A stretch of 33,623 nt of DNA. Source: JBOGUF01 sp050696075. Lineage in GTDB: Bacteria; Chloroflexota; Chloroflexia; Thermomicrobiales; UBA6265. Made by a program: the position numbers and the translations under genes. Positions 14,206 through 21,639 of the stretch are shown here, one piece after another. The stretch spans positions 1 through 33,623 of the forward strand of contig JBOGUF010000176.1 of NCBI GenBank assembly GCA_050696075.1, read 5' to 3'. The notes under the pieces are model-generated. The model saw nothing but the letters and a program-made list of their open reading frames with translations. It had not been told where the DNA came from and did not search any database. Numbering within the stretch: position 1 is the stretch's first letter; every line of letters starts with the position of its first letter.

Positions 14206-15054
14206 ATGTTCCTTTCGTACAGCACCTGGGGTATGCCGACGGTCCCGATCGACGTGGCGGTGGCGCATTGCGCGGGGCTTGGGTTCGACGGGCTGGAGTT
14301 GACCGTTATTCCGGGGTGGTCGACCGATGCGGCAGGATTAGACGCGGCGGCGCGGCGACGAATCCGGCGGCTCTACGACGACCACGGGATCGCGCTCCGC
14401 GGCCTCTCCGGCAATACGCCGCTGTTGACCGCCAATGCAGACGAGCACGCGGCCAACATGGATCGATTCCGGGGCTACCTCGACCTCGCCGCCGAGTTGC
14501 AACGGCCGGGCGAACGGCTAACCGTGACGACGACCTCGGGCGGGGCGCCGGAGGATTGGGATGCGGTCAAGGCGTCGCTGGCGGAGTGGTTTGGAGAACT
14601 CGCGGGGTATGCGCAACGGGTAGGTGTCGTCGTCGGGGTGGAGCCGCACGTCGGGGCGGCGCTGCATCACCCCGATCAGGTTATCTGGCTGGTGGAGCAG
14701 GTGAACTCACCGGCGCTGACGATCCATTTCGACATCAGCCACTTCAACGTCCAGGGCATGGATATGGAGGCCGTCGTCGCCCAACTCGCGCCGCACAGCC
14801 TGCACACCCACGTCAAGGACGAGCGCGGCATTGCCCCGGACCACGAGTTTCTGATCCCTGGCGAGGGAGAGATGGACTACCCGCGGTACCTGCGGGCAAT
14901 GGACCGTGCTGGCTACGATGACCATATCGTGGTCGAGATTAGCATCATGGTCCAGCGCCGACCGGACTACGACCCACTGGCTGCCGCAATTCAGTCATAC
15001 GAGGTGCTGTCACGGGCGTTCGTCGAGGCCGGAATTGATCGAGCGCCGGGATGA
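14206..15054 (+). CDS. sugar phosphate isomerase/epimerase family TIM-barrel protein
   Basis: This is an AP-endonuclease-2/xylose-isomerase-like TIM barrel (PF01261) of about 282 aa. The strands carry metal-site residues in order: GFDGLELTV (Glu), VVGVEPHVG (Glu), LTIHFDISHFNVQG (Asp and His), SLHTHVKDERG (His) and IVVEISIMV (Glu). The ATG at 14206 is preferred because AGGAG (14195-14199) lies six bases upstream; an ATG at 14200 is too close. The gene converges on the hydroxypyruvate isomerase-like gene, with a bidirectional stem-loop between them. With the upstream oxidoreductase it suggests sugar or polyol conversion; the exact substrate cannot be told. Confidence 0.85.
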   Translation: MFLSYSTWGMPTVPIDVAVAHCAGLGFDGLELTVIPGWSTDAAGLDAAARRRIRRLYDDHGIALRGLSGNTPLLTANADEHAANMDRFRGYLDLAAELQRPGERLTVTTTSGGAPEDWDAVKASLAEWFGELAGYAQRVGVVVGVEPHVGAALHHPDQVIWLVEQVNSPALTIHFDISHFNVQGMDMEAVVAQLAPHSLHTHVKDERGIAPDHEFLIPGEGEMDYPRYLRAMDRAGYDDHIVVEISIMVQRRPDYDPLAAAIQSYEVLSRAFVEAGIDRAPG

Positions 15055-15064
15055 GTCGCGGGCC

Positions 15065-15085
15065 GGGCGAGTCACCGACTCGCCC
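15065..15085. terminator. bidirectional stem-loop between convergent genes
   Basis: GGGCGAGTC (15065-15073) pairs perfectly with GACTCGCCC (15077-15085) across an ACC loop. It is centred in the 62-base gap between two convergent TIM-barrel genes and can end transcription from both sides. Confidence 0.75.
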
Positions 15086-15116
15086 AAGCCCAAGCCAGCC
15101 TCTGTAGTGATCTGCC

Positions 15117-15881
15117 TCAAACGATCTGAGTCAGCGCGAAGGCTTCCCTCAATGCCGTGATGGGGTCGCCCGTGGGGGTGAACTCCATGCCGACAGGGCC
15201 GGTGAAGCCGGTGGCGCGGATGGCGAGGTAGACCGCGGGGTAGTTGATCTCCTGGGAGTCGTCCGGCTCGTGGCGGCCGGGGTTGCCGGCGACGTGGTAG
15301 TGGCCGAAATGGGCGTGGTGCGCTTGGATGGTGCGGATGAGGTCGCCCTCCATGATCTGCATGTGGTAGATGTCGTAGAGGAGTTTTACGCGCGGGGAAT
15401 CGACCCACTCGACGACCTTGACGCCCCAGGCGGTGCGGTCGCACTGATAGTCGGGGTGGTTCACTTTGCTGTTGAGGAGCTCAAGCGCGAGAGTGACGCC
15501 GGCATCCTCCGCCGCCTTCGCCACGCGGCGTAGCCCCTCGGCGGTGTTGTGGGCGCCGGTCTCGTCGTCGAGCCCGTCGCGATTGCCGCTGAAGCAGATG
15601 AGAGTGGGCATCTGCCATTGGTGGGCGATGGCCAGGTTGGCGTGGACTTCGCGCTCGATTCGGTCGTGATTCTCCCGCCGGTTGAGGCCGTTGCCCAAGG
15701 AGTCGTGCGCCCGCTCCGACGCGATCTCGAGCCCGGCGTCGGCGATTAGCGGCCAGAATTCCTCGCCCGCCATCTCGATCCCCGCGTAGCCGATCTCGGC
15801 CACCGTCTTGATCAGCGCCTCCGGCGTCTCGACGCCGCGCGCGAATCCCCACCAGGCCATCGTTGGCTTGAAGCCGGTCAT
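15117..15881 (-). CDS. hydroxypyruvate isomerase-like TIM-barrel protein
   Basis: This is a second PF01261-type TIM barrel, about 254 aa, of the hydroxypyruvate isomerase group. The characteristic segment is ALELLNSKVNHPDYQCDRT, followed by KLLYDIYHMQIMEGDLIRT and HYHVAGNPGRHE and ending in GMEFTPTGDP. These carry the Glu, Asp, His and Glu metal ligands. Family members convert hydroxypyruvate to tartronate semialdehyde or epimerise related 3-carbon or keto sugars. The ATG at 15881 has GGAGG six bases upstream on the minus strand. It is convergent with the isomerase at 14206. Confidence 0.88.
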   Translation of the reverse strand: MTGFKPTMAWWGFARGVETPEALIKTVAEIGYAGIEMAGEEFWPLIADAGLEIASERAHDSLGNGLNRRENHDRIEREVHANLAIAHQWQMPTLICFSGNRDGLDDETGAHNTAEGLRRVAKAAEDAGVTLALELLNSKVNHPDYQCDRTAWGVKVVEWVDSPRVKLLYDIYHMQIMEGDLIRTIQAHHAHFGHYHVAGNPGRHEPDDSQEINYPAVYLAIRATGFTGPVGMEFTPTGDPITALREAFALTQIV

Positions 15882-16029
15882 GCATCGCCTCCGCACACGT
15901 GTCGATCACTGTTTCGCGGCGCCACTGTCGATTGGCTACGGCCGCGTCATTCAGGCGGGATCATAGCGGCAATGACCGGTGCGCACTGAAGGATGCAACG
16001 CGTCGCCGCACGCGCCAGTCCGTCATTCG

Positions 16030-16045
16030 TGGCACGCCCTCTGCT
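16030..16045 (+). promoter_or_regulatory. TGGCACG-N4-CTGCT promoter-like element
   Basis: The element repeats the one at 11511-11526. TGGCACG is followed by four bases and CTGCT, giving GG-N10-GC spacing. GTGGGG (16059-16064) and CCCCAC (16070-16075) form a stem-loop beginning 16 bases after the GC pair, and GGAAGCCG occurs further down in both leaders. The shared layout suggests a common promoter type for the two PRC-barrel genes. Confidence 0.45.
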
Positions 16046-16130
16046 GTACGTTCCGTTGGTGGGGTGGCTCCCCACGCTACTCGGAAGCCGCGCGCTGATG
16101 GAAGGGGCGCGGCAGATTAGGAGGGGTACC

Positions 16131-16433
16131 ATGGACCCGATGACCCAGCAGTGGCAGTTCGCCGTAGGGACAGAGGTGTTCGACGCCAACGGCGATAAGG
16201 TCGGCAAAGTCGAACACATCGGACCCGACTACATCATGGTCGAAAAGGGGTTCCTCTTCCACAAGGACCTCTATATCCCCAAGAGCGCCATCAGCAACTA
16301 CGAGGGCGGGCAGATCTATCTCTCCGTCACGAACGACGAGGCGAAGAACCGGGGATGGGAGATGAAGCCCGGCGACATCGCCCCGACCGACACCACGGCC
16401 GATAGCACCTGGACCGGGACGCCGGGGGCGTAG
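16131..16433 (+). CDS. PRC-barrel domain protein (100 aa)
   Basis: This is a single PRC-barrel module: EVFDANGDKVGKVEHIG, then YIMVEKGFLFHKDLYIP and YLSVTNDEAKNRGW, with a short Thr/Asp-rich tail. It is the closest paralogue of the protein at 11604 but lacks the DUF2382 half. The ATG at 16131 has AGGAGGGG about six bases upstream, and the domain starts within ten residues. The TAG stop (16431-16433) is the first three bases of the octamer repeat element that follows, so the element abuts or supplies the stop. The role is probably general stress-related; this is inference from the family. Confidence 0.85.
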   Translation: MDPMTQQWQFAVGTEVFDANGDKVGKVEHIGPDYIMVEKGFLFHKDLYIPKSAISNYEGGQIYLSVTNDEAKNRGWEMKPGDIAPTDTTADSTWTGTPGA

Positions 16434-16624
16434 GCGGCCAGGCGGCGAGGCGGCGAGGCGGCAAGGCGGCGACCGCTACCGCGCTTCGTCATTCCGAGCG
16501 ACTCCCACTGTCAATCAGAGCAGCAGCGAGGAACCGTCCCGTCCTCTCGTGGACGGGACGGTTCCTCATCACATTCGAAATGACGAGGTAATCGCCTTGC
16601 CGTCTTGCCGCCTTGCCGCCTAGC
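16431..16624. repeat. inverted-arm repeat element of 8-bp units with long hairpin
   Basis: The left arm is GGCGGCCA, GGCGGCGA twice, GGCGGCAA and GGCGGCGA. The right arm is the inverted series, TTGCCGTC, TTGCCGCC twice, ending GCCGCCTA. Inside, GTCATT (16488-16493) and AATGAC (16579-16584) flank a perfect 17-bp stem. Both ends read TAG outward, and those TAGs are the stop codons of the PRC-barrel gene and of the response regulator on the other strand. The element therefore occupies exactly the space between two convergent genes. Confidence 0.85.
16528..16567. terminator. perfect 17-bp stem inside the repeat element
   Basis: GAGGAACCGTCCCGTCC (16528-16544) pairs exactly with GGACGGGACGGTTCCTC (16551-16567) across TCTCGT. 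It lies between convergent genes and would serve as a bidirectional terminator, though it has no T tract. Confidence 0.65.
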
Positions 16625-17024
16625 TATCCTTGCCGTTCGTGCCGAGGGCGCTGGCCACCTGAAGCAGGACGTCGTCGATGTCGAACGGCTTGAGGATGAC
16701 GCTGACCTGCTTCTCGGTCAGGTGGCCTTGGAGTTCGCGCACGAGGTCTACCGCCGCCGTGCAGACGATGACCGGAATCGAGGCCGTCTGTCGGTCGAAT
16801 CGGAGTTTCTGCAGGAATTGCCACCCCCATTCCTCGCCGCCGATCAGGAAGTCGAGGATCATCAAATCGGGTTCGATCTGCTTGACCTCGTTCAGGTCGC
16901 GCAGGGCGTAGGAGTAGAGGGAGACGCGATAGCCCTCCTCTTCCAAGAGGTCGCGGAAGAGTTCTAGGATCTCTTCAGAGTCGTTGACGACGAGGATGTG
17001 CCCTTGTCGTGCGCGGGTCGCCAT
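16620..17024 (-). CDS. single-domain response regulator (CheY-like)
   Basis: This is a receiver domain alone, about 134 aa. ILVVNDSEEILELFRDLL has the acidic pocket, with Asn14-Asp15 in place of the usual Asp-Asp. EPDLMILDFLIGG holds the phospho-acceptor Asp58, IPVIVCTAA the switch Thr89, and VILKPFDIDDVL the invariant Lys112. There is no output domain, so it acts through a partner protein. The ATG at 17024 has GGGATAGGGGA upstream, better than a GTG-type start at 17063. No kinase gene is nearby. It is divergent from the dynamin-like gene, with 259 bases between them. Confidence 0.88.
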   Translation of the reverse strand: MATRARQGHILVVNDSEEILELFRDLLEEEGYRVSLYSYALRDLNEVKQIEPDLMILDFLIGGEEWGWQFLQKLRFDRQTASIPVIVCTAAVDLVRELQGHLTEKQVSVILKPFDIDDVLLQVASALGTNGKDS

Positions 17025-17283
17025 TCCCCTATCCCTTCTGGCAGACCGTGATGCCGACGTCAAATAGCCACACGGACTAGAACCAGCGACCTAGCAGCCG
17101 CTCCCCGTTCGGGTTCACGCCCCAGTGTATGCCGGATTGTATCCGACCTTGCCAACCAGCCTGGCACATTCCCGCGGTCTCCGACATCGAGGCCGCCGCA
17201 CGAATGCCCGAAAACGTGGCAAACTGCGGCAACACCGCGACCGGCGAGCGGCCGGGCGAGCACGCCAGGAGTGGACAGCCCCG

Positions 17284-19149
17284 ATGGTGCGTGAGGTCTT
17301 TCGATTGCGCAGGCGGGAGCGGAAGGCGAGCGTCGACGGCGTCATCCTCAGCGACCGGCAACACGAGCTGGTAGCCGAGGAGCTGGCGCTGCTCGAGCGC
17401 CTGTCCGCCATCCTCGACGAGTTCCCAGCTACGGCCGAGGACCGCGAGCAGCTTGAAGAAGCGGCGGAGCACCTGACCGCGCTCTTCATGCTCGTTATCG
17501 TCGGTGAGTTCAACTCCGGCAAGTCCGCCTTCATCAACGCCCTGGTCGGCGCCGAGGTGATGCCGGAGGGCGTTACCCCCACCACCGCCGTGATCAACCT
17601 CCTGCGCTACGGCGAGCAACAATCGGAGACGATGCTGCCGGACGGCATCATCGCCCGCACCTTCCCGGTCGATTTCCTCGAGGAGATCACCGTCGTCGAC
17701 ACGCCGGGAACGAATGCGATCATCCGGGAGCACGAGGCGCTGACCCAGCGATTCGTGCCCCGCGCCGACATTATCTTCTTCGTCACCTCCTCCGACCGCC
17801 CCTTTACCGAGAGCGAGCGGGCGTTCATGGAGGCGATTCGGGAGTGGGGCAAGAAGGTCGTCGTCATCGTCAACAAGGTCGATCTGGTCCGGGAAGAGGA
17901 AGACGTCGTCAAGATCGTCACCTTCGTCCAGGAGAACATCACCCGGCTCCTCGGATTTTCGCCTGAGGTTTTTCCCGTTTCGGCGCTCCTGGCGCAGCAG
18001 GCGAAGACGCTCGGGGAACGCAACCCGACCGAGCGGGCCCGGCTCTGGCGCGACAGCCGCTTCGAGGCGGTCGAGCGGTACGTGCTGGAAACACTCGACG
18101 AGGAGGGACGGATTCGACTGAAGCTCCTCTCGCCGCTCGGCATCGCGGAGCACCTTTCGGATCGCTACCTCAAAGGGACGCACGACCGGCTGACTGTCAT
18201 TGCCGAGGATTTGACGACGATCGACAACATCGAGCGCCAGCTTGCCCTCTACCAGGAGGACATGCGCCGCCAGTTCGCTTACCACCTGACGCGGATCGAG
18301 AGCATCATCGCCAAGATGATCAATCGCGGCGACGACTTCTTCGAGGAGACGATCCGCATCGGGCGCGTCTTCGACCTGCTCAACACCGACAAGATCCGCG
18401 GCGAGTTCGAGCGGGAAGTGGTCGGCGACACTGAGCGCAAGATCGACGAGACGATCGACGAGTTGATCGACTGGATGGTCGAGCAGGATTTGCGGACATG
18501 GGAGGCGGTCAACGACTACATCGACCGCCGCCGCCTCTCGAAGTACGAGGACGAGCTGATCGGCGAGGTCGGCGGCCAGTTCCGGTACGATCGCCGGTCG
18601 ATGCTGGAGTCGGTCTCGAAGCGGGCGGGGGAAGAGGTCGAGCGCTACAACCCGGAGCGGGAGGCGCACGAACTCTCCCTCTCCGTCCGCAACGCCGTGG
18701 CGCAGGTGGCGGTGGCGGAGGCCGGGGCGGTCGGGCTCGGCGCGCTCGTCGTCGCGGCGGCGAGCACGGCGGCGGTCGACGTCACCGGCATCCTGGCCGC
18801 CAGCGTCGTGGCCGGCATTGGTCTCTTCATTCTGCCGCGTCGCCGCAAGCAGGCGCGCTCCGAGTTTCGCAAGCGGTCGGAGGAGTTGGAGCGGCGGCTC
18901 ATCGAGGTGATGAGCGAGCAGTTCGAGCATGAGCTGGCGCGTTCGGTTGCCCGCATTCGAGACGCGATCGCGCCGTACACGCGGTTTGTGCGCGCCGAGC
19001 AGGAGAAGCTGACGCGCATCGACGAGCAGCTTGGCGGTATACGCGACGAGCTACGGGTGTTGCGCCACCGCATCGGCGGCGATGAGCGGCTCGAGGCGCC
19101 GCCTGCCCCGGCGGCGCTCCCGGTCGGTGAAGGCGCAGAATCGACCTGA
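17284..19149 (+). CDS. bacterial dynamin-like GTPase
   Basis: This is a large GTPase of 621 aa that would remodel or stabilise the cell membrane. G1 is GEFNSGKS (about 74-81), the G2 Thr follows in TPTT (about 98-101), G3 is VVDTPGT (about 138-143) and G4 is NKVD (about 197-200). Long helical regions rich in Glu/Arg follow. A hydrophobic paired segment (GLGALVVAAASTAAVDVTG through VVAGIGLFILP, about 480-517) acts as the membrane paddle or transmembrane hairpin, followed by basic RRRKQAR and a final coiled coil. This is the layout of bacterial dynamin-like proteins. The ATG at 17284 has AGGAG 11 bases upstream. No second dynamin gene lies beside it, unlike the paired cases in some bacteria. 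Confidence 0.88.
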   Translation: MVREVFRLRRRERKASVDGVILSDRQHELVAEELALLERLSAILDEFPATAEDREQLEEAAEHLTALFMLVIVGEFNSGKSAFINALVGAEVMPEGVTPTTAVINLLRYGEQQSETMLPDGIIARTFPVDFLEEITVVDTPGTNAIIREHEALTQRFVPRADIIFFVTSSDRPFTESERAFMEAIREWGKKVVVIVNKVDLVREEEDVVKIVTFVQENITRLLGFSPEVFPVSALLAQQAKTLGERNPTERARLWRDSRFEAVERYVLETLDEEGRIRLKLLSPLGIAEHLSDRYLKGTHDRLTVIAEDLTTIDNIERQLALYQEDMRRQFAYHLTRIESIIAKMINRGDDFFEETIRIGRVFDLLNTDKIRGEFEREVVGDTERKIDETIDELIDWMVEQDLRTWEAVNDYIDRRRLSKYEDELIGEVGGQFRYDRRSMLESVSKRAGEEVERYNPEREAHELSLSVRNAVAQVAVAEAGAVGLGALVVAAASTAAVDVTGILAASVVAGIGLFILPRRRKQARSEFRKRSEELERRLIEVMSEQFEHELARSVARIRDAIAPYTRFVRAEQEKLTRIDEQLGGIRDELRVLRHRIGGDERLEAPPAPAALPVGEGAEST

Positions 19150-19244
19150 AGGTTCGGCCCAGCACGTTGACGTGCCAGGCGGCGCCTGCCACAATGCGTA
19201 GCGACATGTGATGCGATAAGTCGACACCGAAGGCGGCGCCAGGC

Positions 19245-20553
19245 ATGGCAAGCACGCCGCACCCCGACGCGAACCGTGGTCCGGCGCCTCTGACGCCGAT
19301 CCGCATCGGTGAGGTCGACGGCGCCGGCGATCTGCCCCTTCCTCTGAGCTCGCTGATTGGGCGTGCGCGGGAGATGGAAGCGGCGCGAGCGTTGCTGCTG
19401 GACGACGGCGTGCGCCTCCTCTCGCTGACCGGTCCGGGCGGCGTGGGCAAGACGCGCCTGGCCCTGGGACTGGCGCATGCGATGCGCGACGAGTTCGCCG
19501 ACGGGGTCTGGTTCGTCCGCGCTGGCGCCGATCGGCGATCGCGCGCTCGTGCTGCCGACGATCGCGCGGGTGCTCCAGGTGCGGGAAACGAAGGAGCAGC
19601 CGCTGCTCGACCGGGTGCGCGCCTTCCTGCGCCCACGGCACGCGTTGCTGGTGCTCGACAACGTCGAGCACGTCGTTGCCGGCGCGACGGTGGCGACCGA
19701 CCTGCTGACCTCGTGCCCCGAGCTGCGTATCCTCGCGACCAGTCGCGTGCGTTTGCGCCTCTCCGGGGAGCACAATTTGCCGATTCCCCCGCTGGCGCTG
19801 CCGGACCCGGCCGCATCGCCGGAGGTGGAGGAGCTCGAACGCTCCGCAGCGGTCGCGCTCTTCGTGGCCCGAGCGCGCGCCGTCCGCCCCGACTTCGCGC
19901 TGACTACGGCGAACGCACGGGCCGTGGCCGAGATCTGCCGCCGCCTCGACGGGCTGCCGCTCGCCATCGAGCTGGCGGCGGCCCGCATCGGCCATCTGCC
20001 GCCGGCCGCCCTGCTGTCGCTGTTGGAACGCTGCTTACCGATCCTGACCGGCGGCCCTCGCGATCTTCCCGCCCGGCTCCAGACCATGCGGAACGCCATC
20101 GCCTGGAGCTACGACCTCCTCTCCCCCGACGAGCAAATCCTCTTTCGCCACCTCGCCGTCTTCACTGGCGGCTTTTCGCTGGAGACCGCCGAACTCGTAG
20201 GCGGCGAGGCGGCGAGACGGCGAGGCGGCGAGAGAACGGACGACAGCTTCTTGCCGCCTTCCCGCCTTCCCGCCTCGCCGCCTTCCGTCCTCGATCTCCT
20301 TGCTTCGCTCGTCGACAAGAGCCTGGTGCAGCAGGTCGAGGGAACGTGCAGCGACGCGCGGTATCGGATGCTGGAGACGATCCGGGAGTATGGGTGGGAG
20401 CGGCTGGCCGATTGTGGCGAGGAGGACGCGACCCGGCGGCGGCATGCGGCGCAGTTCCTGGCCCTGGCGGAGCGGGCCGAGCCAGGGCTGACGGGACCGG
20501 AGCAGGCGGACTGGCTCGATCCCCGGCGACCACGCCTGCCAGCAAAACAGTGA
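19245..20553 (+). pseudogene. COG3903-type predicted ATPase, frameshifted, truncated and with repeat insertion
   Basis: Frame 3 from the ATG at 19245 gives PLPLSSLIGRAREMEAARALL and the P-loop GPGGVGKTRLAL, up to DEFADGVWFVR. The frame then changes at about 19521: one extra G in CGCGCTG breaks the expected FVRLAPIGD. Frame 1 continues with ALLVLDNVEHV (Walker B), LRILATSRVRLRL, LPLAIELAAARI, AWSYDLLSPDEQILFRHLAVF and RMLETIREYGWERL. The stop comes after EQADWLDPRRPRLPAKQ, where the family would continue for several hundred residues of TPR-like or LuxR output. Between LETAELV and VLDLLASLVDKSL an 8-bp-unit repeat is inserted in frame. Three separate lesions mark this as a dead gene. Confidence 0.85.
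20198..20289. repeat. in-frame 8-bp-unit inverted repeat inside the ATPase gene
   Basis: The left arm is TAGGCGGCGA and octamers of GGCGGCGA and GACGGCGA. An 18-base centre follows, and then the right arm of TTGCCGCC, TTCCCGCC, TTCCCGCC and TCGCCGCC, the inverted series. It has the same octamer unit and the same leading TAG as the intergenic element at 16431-16624 but lacks the hairpin core. In the reading frame it encodes an Arg/Gly/Glu stretch followed by a Pro/Ser/Leu stretch with no stop codon. Confidence 0.8.
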
Positions 20554-20740
20554 CTGCCTGAGCGGGTTCTGCGGACCAGACGGGCTATGCGGGTTCGCGG
20601 ACCACTGCTTCAACGGGGTCCAGGATGGCGGCGAGACCGGGCTCGACTGCGGTGGTGGGGGGTGCCGCCAGTGCGACGGCCAGGCGTGTCTCAGCAACGT
20701 CGATTGCGGCAGCGGGGTCTGTCGGAGCGGGATCTGCCAG

Positions 20741-21550
20741 GTGCCGACCTGCTCGGACGGCGTGGTGAACGGCGACGAGTCGGACGTGGACTGCGGCGGC
20801 GCCGACTGCCCGCCCTGCGCCGACGAGCTGCAATGCTTCGACGACAGCGACTGCGAGAGCGGTTTCTGCAATCCCTTCAACGTCTGCCGGCAACAGACAT
20901 GCACCGACGACATCCACAACGGCGCCGAGACCGACGTCGACTGTGGCGGTCCCGACTGCCCGCCCTGCGCCAACGGGCTGAACTGTTTCATCGACGCCGA
21001 CTGCCAGAGCGACTTCTGCGACCTCACCGACAACACCTGCCGCTCCGCCGCCAACTGCTTCGACGGGATCCACAACGGCGACGAGCCCGACGTCGACTGC
21101 GGCGGTCCGACGCGGTGCCCGCGGTGCGCCAACGGCCGGGCCTGCTTCGTCGACGCCGACTGCGAGAGCAACTTCTGCAATTTCTCCGCGGGCGCTGTCT
21201 GCGACGACCCGAGTTGCTCCGACGAGATCCAGAACGGGCTGGAGACCGACATGGACTGCGGTGGGCCGGAGTGCCCGCCGTGCGACAATCGCCTGGGCTG
21301 TCGCGACGACGATGACCGCGTGAGCGGCTTCTGCTTCACTGAACTCCCCGACTTCTGCCGGGAGCCATATGCCGGTGGGACAGATCCGTGCGGGTTTGAC
21401 CAGTGTTGCACCGGCAGCGAGGTCTGCTGCCGCGGCTTCGACTGTTGCGAGGCCGACGAGTTCTGCTGCGTCCCATCGACCGGGGGCCTGCCCTTCTGCG
21501 TTGGCAGTCCCGAGATGTGCGGGGGGATTATCAGCCCCCCCAATAGGTAG
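20741..21550 (+). CDS. cysteine-rich repeat protein, 5'-truncated
   Basis: The product carries at least four tandem modules of about 45 residues of the form C-x-D-x-x-x-N-G-x-E-x-D-V-D-C-G-G-x-x-C-P-x-C, for example DDIHNGAETDVDCGGPDC. Each is followed by a DADCQSDFC-type segment. It ends in a disulfide-knot-like part (FDQCCTGSEVCCRGFDCC and EFCCVPSTGGLPFC). Such modules are seen in extracellular proteins. No signal peptide is present. The same frame is open upstream to about 20492 and encodes two more modules between about 20528 and 20741, but no start codon is found there, so the true 5' end is missing. The GTG at 20741 is only the first possible start. Confidence 0.6.
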   Translation: MPTCSDGVVNGDESDVDCGGADCPPCADELQCFDDSDCESGFCNPFNVCRQQTCTDDIHNGAETDVDCGGPDCPPCANGLNCFIDADCQSDFCDLTDNTCRSAANCFDGIHNGDEPDVDCGGPTRCPRCANGRACFVDADCESNFCNFSAGAVCDDPSCSDEIQNGLETDMDCGGPECPPCDNRLGCRDDDDRVSGFCFTELPDFCREPYAGGTDPCGFDQCCTGSEVCCRGFDCCEADEFCCVPSTGGLPFCVGSPEMCGGIISPPNR

Positions 21551-21639
21551 CCCTGTTCACTCGCGGCTCAGGCGGTGGTGGATATCGCTTCGCTCCATGA
21601 ATGGTTCGAAGCCACCGCACGCCGTGTCGGACGGCAGTC

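Noticed and set aside
17077..18930. Long minus-strand open frame opposite the dynamin-like GTPase
   Set aside because: The plus strand has all four GTPase motifs; the minus product is low-complexity Asp/Leu/Arg-rich, as expected for an antisense shadow.
19515..19530. Programmed frameshift in the ATPase
   Set aside because: There is no slippery heptamer or downstream structure at the site, and the gene has two other lesions, so decay is the simpler explanation.
20035..21543. Minus-strand open frame opposite the cysteine-rich gene
   Set aside because: It is Ser/Gln/Pro-rich and repeats only because the plus-strand modules repeat.
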